Program-made: the position numbers and the translations under genes
Source: Actinokineospora bangkokensis
Lineage (GTDB): Bacteria > Actinomycetota > Actinomycetes > Mycobacteriales > Pseudonocardiaceae
Length of the DNA stretch: 64,000 bases
Assembly (NCBI RefSeq): GCF_001940455.1
Contig: NZ_MKQR01000006.1
Span: 1-64,000, forward strand
Reading direction: 5' to 3'
Notes under the pieces: model-generated
What the model was told of the DNA's origin: nothing
Seen by the model: the letters and a program-made list of their open reading frames with translations, nothing else
Databases searched by the model: none
Shown here: positions 33,421 through 62,232 of the stretch, piece after piece
Position numbering within the stretch: the first letter of the stretch is position 1
How the letters are laid out: the number at the start of each line of letters is the position of its first letter

Positions 33421-34658
33421 CACGACCACCGGTAGACGCGGTGGAACTGCTCCACCCGGTCGAGCAGGAGCTGCCCGCGCCCGGCGAACTGGCTGTCCAC
33501 GATGGACTGGTACGGCGCCGTGTCGACCCGCGAGTCGCGCACGCCGAACGCGCGGGCCGCGGTGTGCTCGTCGAGCGCGCGGAACTGCGCCGGGGACAGC
33601 TCGACCCGCTCGGCCAGCGCCTTGGCCAGCGGCCGCGCGGCGAGCTTGCCCGGCGCCGTCTCCGGCACGACCCCGCTGAAGAACTCCGACCCGCACCCGG
33701 ACCCGTAGGAGAACAGGCCGATGCGGCGGGCGGTGGCGAAGTCGGCGGTGTCGATCAGCGCGCACAGCGCCAGGTAGAGCGAGCCCGAGTACAGGTTGCC
33801 CACCTCCGACGAGTAGCCCAGCGACGGCGCCACCCGCCGCTCGTAGTCCGCGGCGATGCTCGCCTCGTCCCAGCGCTTGGTGCGGCGCAGCAGCGTGCGG
33901 TGCGCCCCCTTCACCATCCCCGCGAAGGGCACGTGCAGCACCAGGTGGGCGAAGGTGTCCACCACGTCGGCGGAGGGCACCCGCACCCGGTAGGCGGCGA
34001 ACGCCTTCTCCAGGCAGTCCAGGTAGGCCAGCAGCGACAGGTCCGAGTTGACGACGTCGGTGTCCGGGCGCGGCCGCAGGGTGTCCATGACCTCCTGGGT
34101 GTGCGTGCCGCTGGCCCCCGCGTCCAACCGCAGCACCGCCGGGTCGCGGCCGACGAGCATGGCGACCGCGCCCGCGCCCTCCGAGGGCTCCCAGTAGCTG
34201 CCGAACGCCGCCTGCCCGGCGATGTCGGTGGCCACCACCAGCGCCTTGGCGTTGGGCACCGGGCTCGCCGCCACCACCGCCGCCGCGGTCTGCAACGCCG
34301 CGGTGCCGCCGTAGCAGGCGTGCTTGACCTCGAACGAGCGGCACGTCGACGGCAGGCCGAGGTGGTGGTGGACGTAGGTGCTCAGTGGCTTGCCGAAGTC
34401 CAACCCGGACTCGGTGGCCACCACCACCAGCTCCACCGCGGCCCGGTCGGCCGGGTCGAGCGCGTCGACGACCGGCTTGGCCGCGTTGACCGCGTGGGTC
34501 ACCTGGTCCTCGCACGGCAGGCTCACCGACCGGGTGCGCATCCCCAGGTTGTCGAACCGGGTGGGGTTCAGCCCGCCCGCCTCGAACAGCGCGCGGACGT
34601 CCACCTTGGCCCGGCCGGGGTAGACGTGGACGTCCTCGACCCCGACCGGCTCAGCCAT
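33420..34658 (-). CDS. HMG-CoA synthase homologue 1
   Basis: A 412-aa HMG-CoA synthase-family enzyme for polyketide beta-alkylation. The catalytic Glu is in VVATESGLDFG (about residue 83), Cys in VKHACYGGTAAL (about 115) and His in LHVPFAGMVKGAHR (about 250). It condenses an acyl-ACP donor with a beta-keto group on the PKS. It starts inside the 3' end of the duplicated unknown gene (8-bp overlap), in a leftward operon with the ECH1 and AT-ER genes. It differs clearly from the second homologue at 62229 (for example HACYGG against QACYAA), so the cluster carries two non-identical synthases. Confidence 0.92.
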   Translation of the reverse strand: MAEPVGVEDVHVYPGRAKVDVRALFEAGGLNPTRFDNLGMRTRSVSLPCEDQVTHAVNAAKPVVDALDPADRAAVELVVVATESGLDFGKPLSTYVHHHLGLPSTCRSFEVKHACYGGTAALQTAAAVVAASPVPNAKALVVATDIAGQAAFGSYWEPSEGAGAVAMLVGRDPAVLRLDAGASGTHTQEVMDTLRPRPDTDVVNSDLSLLAYLDCLEKAFAAYRVRVPSADVVDTFAHLVLHVPFAGMVKGAHRTLLRRTKRWDEASIAADYERRVAPSLGYSSEVGNLYSGSLYLALCALIDTADFATARRIGLFSYGSGCGSEFFSGVVPETAPGKLAARPLAKALAERVELSPAQFRALDEHTAARAFGVRDSRVDTAPYQSIVDSQFAGRGQLLLDRVEQFHRVYRWS

Positions 34659-35532
34659 CGCTGCTGGGCGCGTGCGGCAGCAGCAGCGTGTCCTTGATGC
34701 TGGCGGGGATGAACAGCGAGTCCCACGCGCCGCCGCCCTTGCTCTCGTGCACGCGCTGGCGGGTGAACACCTCGCGGGCCATCTCCGCGCCGCGCTCCAG
34801 CTCGACGAGCTCGTGGTAGGCGTCGACGTCGCGCAGGTGCACCAGCTGCCACAGCCGGTCCTGCTGGCCCCAGGTCTGCTCGAACAGCGTCGCGGTCACC
34901 TTGCCCGCCAGCCGCTCGTTGACGAAGTGCTGCCAGTGCGCGATGAACCGCCGCCCCTCCTCGCGCACCTCGTACTTGACGTCGGAGGTGCGCAGCACGA
35001 TCGCGCCCGCGGTGGCGGTGTTGAGCCGCAGCTCCGGCGGCTGGGCCAGCTGGGAGGCCGCGGGCGGCACGAACGACCCGGCGGGCACCTCCTCGTGGTC
35101 GTCGTCCTCCATGCCGTGCTGGGGCACCAGCACGTCCTCGTGCAGGCTGCGGTGCAGGAACATCCGGTCCCAGTTGCCGCCGCCCTTGGTGGGCAGCCGG
35201 TCGTGGTCGGAGATGTGCCGGAACTCCAGGTCGTGGTCGACCATGTTGAGCAGGATGGCGTAGTCGGCGGGGTTCTTCATGTGGATGAACCAGTGCAGCT
35301 TGTCCCGGGTGCCGAAGACCTCCTCGAAGGCGAACGAGGTGGCCACGCCCTCCTGCGAGGTGTTGATGTACTGGAGCAGGTCCACGCTGAACTTGCGGCC
35401 CTCGGCGGCGAACTCGTAGGCCAGCTGCCCGGTCCGGTGCAGCAGGAACCCGCAGTTGAGCGAGTGCAGCACCCGCTCCAGCGGCAGCGAGGACTGGTTC
35501 AGGGCCTGTGCGCGCCCCAGGGTGCTGGTCAT
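34651..35532 (-). CDS. Unknown protein made of two tandem homologous halves
   Basis: A 293-aa soluble protein with two related halves. Half one runs ERVLHSLNCGFLLH to GGGNWDRMFLHRSLHEDVLVP (about residues 20-143); half two runs RTSDVKYEVREEGRRFIAHW to GGGAWDSLFIPASIKDTLLLP (about 183-287). Both contain F-G-T/W-G-Q-Q then D-[KR]-L-x-[WQ], a W or H-x-x-x-D pair and KGGG[NA]WD. The pattern suggests an alpha/beta-barrel, perhaps like DUF6039 proteins (memory, unverified). ATG at 35532 has a GAGGGG site. It heads the leftward HMGS-ECH-AT/ER operon, divergent from PKS A, so it is probably pathway-specific; the leinamycin cluster has an unknown protein (LnmH) near lnmG. Confidence 0.75.
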   Translation of the reverse strand: MTSTLGRAQALNQSSLPLERVLHSLNCGFLLHRTGQLAYEFAAEGRKFSVDLLQYINTSQEGVATSFAFEEVFGTRDKLHWFIHMKNPADYAILLNMVDHDLEFRHISDHDRLPTKGGGNWDRMFLHRSLHEDVLVPQHGMEDDDHEEVPAGSFVPPAASQLAQPPELRLNTATAGAIVLRTSDVKYEVREEGRRFIAHWQHFVNERLAGKVTATLFEQTWGQQDRLWQLVHLRDVDAYHELVELERGAEMAREVFTRQRVHESKGGGAWDSLFIPASIKDTLLLPHAPSSDG

Positions 35533-35598
35533 CGGCGTTCCCCTCGTCGACCCGGGATGTCTGGCCACGGTTCTACGGGCGGGCGCGGTCGGGTTTCT

Positions 35599-35612
35599 GC
35601 TCAATGGTGAGC
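35599..35612. promoter_or_regulatory. Operator copy 1, GCTCA-N4-TGAGC
   Basis: GCTCA-ATGG-TGAGC, preceded by T and followed by C. Its centre is 41-43 bp upstream of a possible leftward start site (minus-strand GTAGAAC near 35570-35576 as -10), the position expected for a class II Crp-type activator of the operon beginning at 35532. Confidence 0.78.
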
Positions 35613-35635
35613 CATCGGCGCCCGGGCGGTCGACT

Positions 35636-35677
35636 GCTCAGTGTTGAGCGGCTGCCGGTTCCCGCCCTGCCTAGCGT
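35636..35677 (+). promoter_or_regulatory. Operator copy 2 (35636-35649) and PKS promoter
   Basis: GCTCA-GTGT-TGAGC lies at 35636-35649. A -10-like TAGCGT sits at 35672-35677, which predicts a start near 35684, 41.5 bp from the operator centre. This is the classic class II activator position. No good -35 is needed in such promoters and none is seen. The GTG of PKS A follows at 35727. Confidence 0.7.
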
Positions 35678-35726
35678 GGTGCGAGGCCGTGGACCGCGGC
35701 TCCCCGCACTCCCCCGGGCAGGTGTC

Positions 35727-38700
35727 GTGACGCACCCACCAGAGCGCTCACCCGCGCACGCCGTGCTCCTCTCCGCCACCGACGCCGACCAGCTCGCCGC
35801 CGTGGCCCGCCTGCTGCGCGAGCACGTCGCCACCCGCGACCCCGCCGTCGCGGAGGTCGCCTACACCACGCAGGTGGGGCGGATCCCGTTGCGGCACAGG
35901 GCCGCTGTGCGCTGCGCCACGGCCGCTGAGCTGCTGTCCGGGTTGGACGCCGTCGCGTCGGGTGGGGCGGCGCCCGGTGTCGCACAGGGTGTGGCCTCCG
36001 GCTCCGCCCGCGCCACCGCGTCCGAGGAGTGGGACGCCGCCGTCGAGTGGGTGGGCGGCGCGGCGGTCGACTGGCGCGCGCTGTGGCCCGCCCGACCGCG
36101 CCGCGTCGCCTTGCCCGGGTACCCGTTCCGCCGCGAGACCAGCCCCCGGGGAGGTGCCGTGCCCGTGTCACCGGACCTGCTGGACCGCTTGGTGGCGCTG
36201 TACGCCGAGGTGTCGGGAGTGCCCGCCGAGCGGGTGGACGCGCACGCCCGGTTGACCGACCTGGGGTTGTCCTCCTTCGTGATCACCAGGCTGAACGCCC
36301 GGCTGGAGGCGGAGCTGGGGGTGCGGTCGCGGACGCTGTTCTTCGAGCACGCCACGCTCGCGGAGGTCGCCGCCGCGCTCACCGCGAAGTCCACAGTGGA
36401 ACCCGCACCCGTCGTGGCGCGGGCGGGTTCGGGGGCGATCGCCGTCATCGGCATCGCGGGCCGCTACCCCGGCTCACCGGACCTGGACGCGTTCTGGGAC
36501 AACCTCGTGCACGGCCGCGACTGCGTGACCCCGCTGCCCGCCGACCGGGCCCGCCCGTCGTGGCCGGTGGAGCTGATGGAGGGCGGCTACCTCGCCTCGG
36601 TGGACCGGTTCGACCCGCTGCTGTTCGGCATCACCCCGCGCGACGCCGCGCTGATGGACCCGCAGGAGCGCCAGTTCCTCGAAGTCACCTGGGAGGCGCT
36701 GGAGAGCGCCGGGTACACCAGGGCCCGGCTGCGCGAGCGGCACGCGTCCTCGGTCGGGGTCTACGCGGGGGCGATGTGGAACGAGTACCCGCTCTTCGGG
36801 GCCGAGTCGACCGCGCTGGGCAGCCCGCAGGACTCCGGCGCGACGCTGGGCGGGGTGGCCAACCGGGTGTCGTACTTCTACGACCTGCGCGGCCCCAGCC
36901 TCACCGTGGACACCATGTGCTCCTCGGCGCTGGTGGCGCTCGACCTGGCCGTGGGCGCCCTGCGCCGCGGTGAGGTGGAGGTCGCGATCAGCGGCGCGGT
37001 GAGCCTGTCGCTGCACCCCAACAAGTTCCGCCAGCAGCAGCGCATGTCGCTGACGGCCACCGACCACCGCAGCCACAGCTTCGGCAAGGGCGGCGACGGC
37101 TTCGCCCCGGCCGAGGGCGTGGGCGTCGTGGTGCTCAAGCCGCTGGAGCGCGCCTTGGCCGACGGCGACCCCGTGCACGCGGTGGTGCGCGGGACGGCGG
37201 TCGTGCACGCCGGGCGCACCAACGGGTTCCTGGTGCCGAGCCCGGCCGCGCAGGCCGAGGTGGTGGGCCGGGCGCTGCGCGCGGCGGGCACCGACCCGGC
37301 CGAGGTCGGCTACGTCGAGGCGCACGGCGCGGGCACCGCCCTCGGGGACCCGGTCGAGGTCGACGGGTTGACCAGGGCGTTCGGCGACCGGCCCGCGGGC
37401 AGCGTGCCGATCGGGTCGGTGAAGTCGACGATCGGGCACGCCGAGGCCGCCGCCGGGCTCGCCGGGCTGACCAAGGTGGTCCTCCAGCTGCGGCACGGCA
37501 CCCTCGCCCCCTCGCTGCACGCCGAGGAGCTGAACCCGGACATCGACTGGGCGTCGGTGCCGTTCCGGGTGCAGCGTGCGGCGGCGCACTGGAGCGGGCC
37601 GCGGGTGGCGGGCATCAGCTCGTTCGGCGCGGGCGGCACCATCGCGCACGCGGTGGTGGCGGCGGCGCCGGAGCGCGCGGCGGTGGCCGCGCCCGCCGGA
37701 CCGCAGGTGGTCGTGCTCTCGGCCTACGACGCGGACCGGCTCGATGAGCTGGTGGGGCGGCTGCGGGCGTTCCTCGGGGAGGAGCGCGGTCCGGACCCCG
37801 CCCGGCTGCTGGCGGTGGTGCGGGCGATCGCCGCCGGGGAGGCGGTCGACGCCGGGCGGGCGGCCGAGCTGCTGGCGGGGTCCGGTCCCGCGCTGGCCGA
37901 CCTGGCGTTCACCTTGCAGGTGGGGCGCGAGCCGCTGCGGCAGCGGTTGGCCGTGGTGGTGTCCGACCTCGCGGAGCTGCGGGAGTGCCTGGCGGACTAC
38001 CGCAACGACCCGAGGGTGCTGCTCGGGCGGGCGCCTGGCGCTGTCGACCCGACCGCCGTGCCGTCCGAGGGCGCCGGGCCGCAGGAGTTGGCCGCGCACT
38101 GGGTCGCGGGCGGGGTGGTCGACTGGGAGCGGCGGCACGAGCCGGGGCGGTCGATCGTCCCGCTGCCCGCCTACCCGTTCGCCCGGGTGCGCTGCTGGGT
38201 GCCAGAGCCCGCGCAGCTCACCCATGCCACTCAGCCCGTCCAGCCCGCGGCGACAGCCGAGGTGCCGCTGCTGGGCAAGGAGTGGGTGCCCGAGCCCGCG
38301 CCGGTCGCCCCCGCTCCGCTCGGGCGGGTGCTGTGCCTGGGCGGCGACGCCGGGATGGTGGCCGACCTCGGCGGCACTCCCGTGCGGGACGAGGTGGGGC
38401 TGCGCGCGGCGCTGGCGGGCGGCGCTCCCGTCAGCGGCGTCGTCGACCTGCCCGGGAACGTGCCGTGGCAGGCGCGGGTGGCCGTGCTGAGGGCGCTCGT
38501 GCGGGAACGGCCGCGCGACGCGCTGCGGATCGTGCACGTGGCGGGTGCGGACGTGCGCACGGCCGCCGCGGTGCGGGTGCTGGCCGCCGAGCACACCCGG
38601 GTCACGGCGACCGTGCTCGACACGGACGCCTGCTCCGCCGACCAGGTGCGCGCTGAGTGGGCCGTGGCCGACGCGGTGGGCGAGGTCCGCTACCGGGCCG

Positions 38701-41231
38701 GGGTGCGGTACCGCCCGCGCCTGGTGGCCGTGGACGCGCCGTGGGTGCCGCTGGGCTGCGACCCGGCGGGCGCCTACCTCGTCACCGGCGGGACGCGCGG
38801 CACGGGTGCCGTGGTCGCCCGGCACCTCGTCGACCGCGGCGCCCGCGTGGTGGCCCTGGTCGGGGTGCGGGAGTCGACGGCCGTCGCGGACGAGCTGGGG
38901 GCCCGGGGTGTGCGCGTGCTGCGGCACGCGGGCGGGTTCGCCGGGGTGGAGGCGTTCCTGGACGAGGTGCGGGCGGTGGCGCCGCTGCGCGGGGTCGTGC
39001 ACTGCGCGGGCATCGGCTCCCGCGGTGGACCGGCCTTCGCCCACGGCGACCCCGCGGACCTGGACGCCGTGCTCGCGCCCAAGCTCGACGGGCTGGAGCG
39101 GCTGGCCGCGGCGACCGCGGATGATCGGCTGGCGTTCTTCCTGGTGTTCTCGTCGGTGTGCGCCTCGGTGCCCGCGCTGGCGGCCGGGGTCGGGGACTAC
39201 GCGGTGGCCAACCTCGCCGCTGACGCGGTGGTGCGCGGGCTGGTGGCCTCGGGGCGCGCGGAGTTCCGGTCGGTGGATTGGCCGCAGTGGGCCGAGAGCG
39301 GGTCCACCAGCGGCCTGCCGAACCCCTGCGCGCCGGTGGGCATCGCGCCGCTGACCGACGCCGCCGGGCTGCGGGTGGTGGACAGGGTGCTCGCCCTGCC
39401 CACCGGCACCGTCGTGCTGCCCTGCCCGCCGCTCGCCGGGCCGGTCGACCCGGCCGCGCTGATCACCACCGCGCCCCGGGAGACGGGGGACGCGGCACCG
39501 GTCGAGCCGCGGCAGCAGGCGGGCGGGTGGCTGGTGGAGCTGTTCTCCGAGGCCCTGGGCATCCCCGTGCCCGACCTCGACCCGACGGCGGAGTTCGGGG
39601 ACCTCGGGGTGGACTCGGTGCTGCTCGGTGAGCTGCTGCTGCGGGTGGAGTCGCGGCTGGGGCGGGCGGTGGACCCGTCCGCCATGATCGTCCACCCGAC
39701 GCTGGAGCGGTTGGCCGCACACCTGGGCGTCGACCTGGCCGCCGCGCCCGCCCCAGCACCTGCGCCCGCTCCGGTCCCGGTGCCCGCACCCGTTCCCGCG
39801 GCCTTGACTGCGCCTGCGCCGTCGCCGGTTCCGGCGCCGCAGGGGCACATCGCGATCATCGGGATGGCGTGCCGCTTCCCCGGCGCCGACACCCCCGCGC
39901 AGTTCTGGGACAACCTGCTCGCGGGCCGGGACTCCGTCGGGGAGGTGCCCGCCTCCCGCTGGGACGCGTCCCGGTGGTGGTCGCCCACGCCGGAGCTGGG
40001 CCGCTCGATCAGCCGGTGGGGCGGGTTCGTCGACGGCGTGGAGTGGTTCGACCCGGCCGCCTTCGACCTCACCGAGGACGAGGCCCGCTGCCTCGACCCG
40101 GCCATCCGGCTGCTGCTGGAGGGCACCGCCGAGTGCGTGGCCGAGGCCGGGTACACCCCCGCCGAGCTGCGCGGGCGCCGGGTCGCGGTGGTCGCGGGCG
40201 CGCGGCTGTCGGACTACGGGCGGCGGGTGCCGGTGCGCACGGACGTGCTGCGCTCGGACCAGAACTTCATCGCCGCCAGGGTGGCCCACCAGTTCGACCT
40301 GCGCGGGCCCAACCTGGTCGTCGACAGCGCCTGCTCGTCGTCGCTGGTGGCGGTGCAGGTCGCCTGCCGCAGCCTGCTGGCGGGGGAGTCGGAGCTGGCC
40401 GTGGTGGGCGGGGTGGAGGTGCTGGTCGACCCGGAGACCTACGTCGACCTCAGCGCCGCCAGGGCGTTGTCGCCCACCGGGCGCTGCCGGGTGTTCGACA
40501 GCTCCGCCGACGGGTTCGTCCCCGGCGAGGGCTGCGGGGTCCTGCTGCTCAAGCCGCTGGCCGCGGCGCTGCGCGACGGCGACCGGGTGCACGCGGTGAT
40601 CGAGTCCGTCGCGGTGAACAACGACGGCCGCACCATGGGCGTCACCACCCCCAACCCGGCCGCGCAGGCCGACGTGGTGCGCCAGGCGCTCGCCATGGCG
40701 GGCCGCGACCCCGCCGAGGTGGGGCTGCTGGAGGCGCACGGCACCGGCACGCTCATCGGGGACCCGATCGAGCTGCGCGGGCTCACCGAGGTGTTCGGCG
40801 GCGTGCCCGGCCCGGTGCGCCTGGGCAGCGTGAAGTCTAACGTGGGGCACCTGCTCAGCGCGGCGGGGATGGCCGGGGTGGTGAAGGTGGCCCTGTCGCT
40901 GGCGCACGGGCGCATCCCGCCCACCCTGCACTGCGACCGGCCCAACCCGCGGTTCGACTTCGCGTCCTCGCCGCTGACCCCGGTGACCTCGGTGCTCGAC
41001 TGGCCCGCCGGGCCGAGGGTGGCGGGGGTCAGCTCGTTCGGCCTCGGCGGCACCAACGCGCACCTGGTGGCGAGCGCGCCACCGCCGTCCACCCCCACCC
41101 GGGTGCCGCTGCCCCGCCCCCGGTTCGACCGCAGGCGGCTGTGGCTCGACCACCCCGACGAGCGGCCCACCACCCAGGGCGAGCCGCTGGTGGCCTCGCT
41201 GCTCGCCCTGGACCTGACCACCCGCGACTGA
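35727..41231 (+). CDS. Trans-AT polyketide synthase A: [post-KS]-ACP / KS-KR-ACP / KS
   Basis: A 1834-aa modular synthase without AT. Residues 1-143 are a post-KS flanking region (EVAYTTQVGR, then LPGYPFRR) with no KS before it. ACP1 (147-223; Ser in LGLSSF), KS1 (237-647; Cys in DTMCSSAL, His in EAHGAGT and IGHAEAA), a post-KS linker, KR (847-1248; GGTRGTG, active Tyr in GDYAVAN), ACP2 (1267-1337; LGVDSV), an Ala-Pro linker and KS2 (1374-1785; DSACSSS, HGTGT, GHLLSA) follow. The protein ends soon after KS2. GTG at 35727 has GGCAGG upstream. It probably accepts a chain from an upstream KS-ending protein outside the window and hands KS2 intermediates to the DH at the start of PKS B. Confidence 0.9.
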   Translation: MTHPPERSPAHAVLLSATDADQLAAVARLLREHVATRDPAVAEVAYTTQVGRIPLRHRAAVRCATAAELLSGLDAVASGGAAPGVAQGVASGSARATASEEWDAAVEWVGGAAVDWRALWPARPRRVALPGYPFRRETSPRGGAVPVSPDLLDRLVALYAEVSGVPAERVDAHARLTDLGLSSFVITRLNARLEAELGVRSRTLFFEHATLAEVAAALTAKSTVEPAPVVARAGSGAIAVIGIAGRYPGSPDLDAFWDNLVHGRDCVTPLPADRARPSWPVELMEGGYLASVDRFDPLLFGITPRDAALMDPQERQFLEVTWEALESAGYTRARLRERHASSVGVYAGAMWNEYPLFGAESTALGSPQDSGATLGGVANRVSYFYDLRGPSLTVDTMCSSALVALDLAVGALRRGEVEVAISGAVSLSLHPNKFRQQQRMSLTATDHRSHSFGKGGDGFAPAEGVGVVVLKPLERALADGDPVHAVVRGTAVVHAGRTNGFLVPSPAAQAEVVGRALRAAGTDPAEVGYVEAHGAGTALGDPVEVDGLTRAFGDRPAGSVPIGSVKSTIGHAEAAAGLAGLTKVVLQLRHGTLAPSLHAEELNPDIDWASVPFRVQRAAAHWSGPRVAGISSFGAGGTIAHAVVAAAPERAAVAAPAGPQVVVLSAYDADRLDELVGRLRAFLGEERGPDPARLLAVVRAIAAGEAVDAGRAAELLAGSGPALADLAFTLQVGREPLRQRLAVVVSDLAELRECLADYRNDPRVLLGRAPGAVDPTAVPSEGAGPQELAAHWVAGGVVDWERRHEPGRSIVPLPAYPFARVRCWVPEPAQLTHATQPVQPAATAEVPLLGKEWVPEPAPVAPAPLGRVLCLGGDAGMVADLGGTPVRDEVGLRAALAGGAPVSGVVDLPGNVPWQARVAVLRALVRERPRDALRIVHVAGADVRTAAAVRVLAAEHTRVTATVLDTDACSADQVRAEWAVADAVGEVRYRAGVRYRPRLVAVDAPWVPLGCDPAGAYLVTGGTRGTGAVVARHLVDRGARVVALVGVRESTAVADELGARGVRVLRHAGGFAGVEAFLDEVRAVAPLRGVVHCAGIGSRGGPAFAHGDPADLDAVLAPKLDGLERLAAATADDRLAFFLVFSSVCASVPALAAGVGDYAVANLAADAVVRGLVASGRAEFRSVDWPQWAESGSTSGLPNPCAPVGIAPLTDAAGLRVVDRVLALPTGTVVLPCPPLAGPVDPAALITTAPRETGDAAPVEPRQQAGGWLVELFSEALGIPVPDLDPTAEFGDLGVDSVLLGELLLRVESRLGRAVDPSAMIVHPTLERLAAHLGVDLAAAPAPAPAPAPVPVPAPVPAALTAPAPSPVPAPQGHIAIIGMACRFPGADTPAQFWDNLLAGRDSVGEVPASRWDASRWWSPTPELGRSISRWGGFVDGVEWFDPAAFDLTEDEARCLDPAIRLLLEGTAECVAEAGYTPAELRGRRVAVVAGARLSDYGRRVPVRTDVLRSDQNFIAARVAHQFDLRGPNLVVDSACSSSLVAVQVACRSLLAGESELAVVGGVEVLVDPETYVDLSAARALSPTGRCRVFDSSADGFVPGEGCGVLLLKPLAAALRDGDRVHAVIESVAVNNDGRTMGVTTPNPAAQADVVRQALAMAGRDPAEVGLLEAHGTGTLIGDPIELRGLTEVFGGVPGPVRLGSVKSNVGHLLSAAGMAGVVKVALSLAHGRIPPTLHCDRPNPRFDFASSPLTPVTSVLDWPAGPRVAGVSSFGLGGTNAHLVASAPPPSTPTRVPLPRPRFDRRRLWLDHPDERPTTQGEPLVASLLALDLTTRD

Positions 41232-41297
41232 CCCCAGCGGGCGACCCGCCGCCGGGTGCGGCGGGCCCCGCGATCGACCGGGACCGGAGGATGCGCC

Positions 41298-61042
<19,745 letters not shown>

Positions 61043-61046
<4 letters not shown>

Positions 61047-61978
61047 GCGCGCCGACCGCGGCGGGCCTGGCGCTGACCGGGCCGGACAGCACCACCCGCA
61101 CCGAGGTGGTGAAGCCGGGCATGTGCGGGCCGGGGTCGCTGTTCGTCGGGGAGGTCGGGGACTGGACGTGGGACACGGTGAGCGCGGTGTGCCGCACCGA
61201 CGCCTACACCGCCCGCGACGCGCTCGGCGCCCCGACCTACCTGGCGTTCCACTACTTCCACGTGCGCGGGGCGGGGTCGCTGAACCTGCGCGACCTCACC
61301 TTCGGCGCCCGGCTGCGGGTGGACTCGCGGGTGTTCGGCTTCGGCAGCGAGTCGGTGCTGACCCTGCACGAGGTGCGCGCGGGCGGGCCGCCCAGGGTGC
61401 TCGACCCGGACGCCTTCCACGCCTTCGCCGACCCGGACTGCCTCTACGCCAGCACGTTCAACCGGTGGGTGGTCCGCGGCGCCTCCGGCGGCAACGGCGA
61501 CCTGCGCAGCGCCTCGCCCGCGGGCTTCGAGCACGAGCACCTGCCGCTGCTGCCCGCCGAGCACTCCCCGCGCCGCGCGCACGCCGCGCTGCGGGCGCTG
61601 GTGCCCGGGTTCGACGGGCCCGCGGGCGCCGACGCGCTCGACCTGGACTACCCGGTCGAGGCCGCGCGCGACCTCAACGGCGTGGGGCTGCTCTACTTCG
61701 CCGCCTACTTCGCCATCGTCGACTGGGGGTTGGTGCGGCTGTGGCGCCACCGCGGCGGCACCGACGCGGGGTTCCTGCGCCGGGTGGTGCTCGACCAGCG
61801 GGTCGCCTACCTGGGCAACGTCGACGCGGGCAGCGTGCTGCGGGTGCGGGTGCGCCGCGAGCCCGGCGGCACCGTCGCCGGGGCGGACGAGACGGTCAGC
61901 GCCCTGCTCACCGAGCGGGGCACCGGGCGGCCGATCGCGGTCGCCCGCCAGCAGGTCGACACCGGAGGTGGTGGCTGA
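61043..61978 (+). CDS. lnmK-like: Bifunctional acyltransferase/decarboxylase (LnmK-like)
   Basis: A 311-aa double-hot-dog enzyme resembling LnmK of leinamycin, which takes methylmalonyl-CoA, self-acylates, decarboxylates it and passes propionyl to the ACP LnmL. Recognised parts are KPGMCGPGSLFVGEVGDWTW near the N-terminus, YLAFHYFHVRGAGSLNLRDL (about residues 66-85) with conserved Tyr/His candidates for catalysis, and ARDLNGVGLLYFAAYFAIVDW (about 208-228). The GTG overlaps the PKS B stop as GTGA, and the stop overlaps the ACP start, so the three are translated in step. The catalytic Tyr was not mapped residue by residue. Confidence 0.9.
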
Positions 61979-62232
61979 TGGGACGGGTGGAGGCCGATGG
62001 GGTGCGCCGGGTGGTGCACGAGGTGATCGGCGAGGTGCTGCCGGACGTGGCCGTCGACGGGATCAGCGGCAGCCAGCACCTGCGCGACCTCGGCGCGGAC
62101 TCGGTGGAGCGGGTGGAGATCATCATGGCGGTGCGGGCCAGGCTCGGCGTGCGCGAGCCGCTGGGCAGCTTCGCCGCCCTGCCCGACCTCGACCGGCTGG
62201 TCGAGTTCCTGTGCGCGGTGCGACCGGCATGA
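61978..62232 (+). CDS. lnmL-like: Discrete acyl carrier protein (LnmL-like donor ACP)
   Basis: An 84-aa ACP. The phosphopantetheine Ser lies in LRDLGADSVERVEIIMAV (about residue 42). It begins MGRVEADGVRRVVHE. Its position between the LnmK-like enzyme and an HMG synthase matches LnmL, which carries the propionyl donor for the beta-alkyl branch. Its ATG shares a base with the upstream stop (TGATG) and its stop is inside the next ATGA. Confidence 0.93.
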   Translation: MGRVEADGVRRVVHEVIGEVLPDVAVDGISGSQHLRDLGADSVERVEIIMAVRARLGVREPLGSFAALPDLDRLVEFLCAVRPA

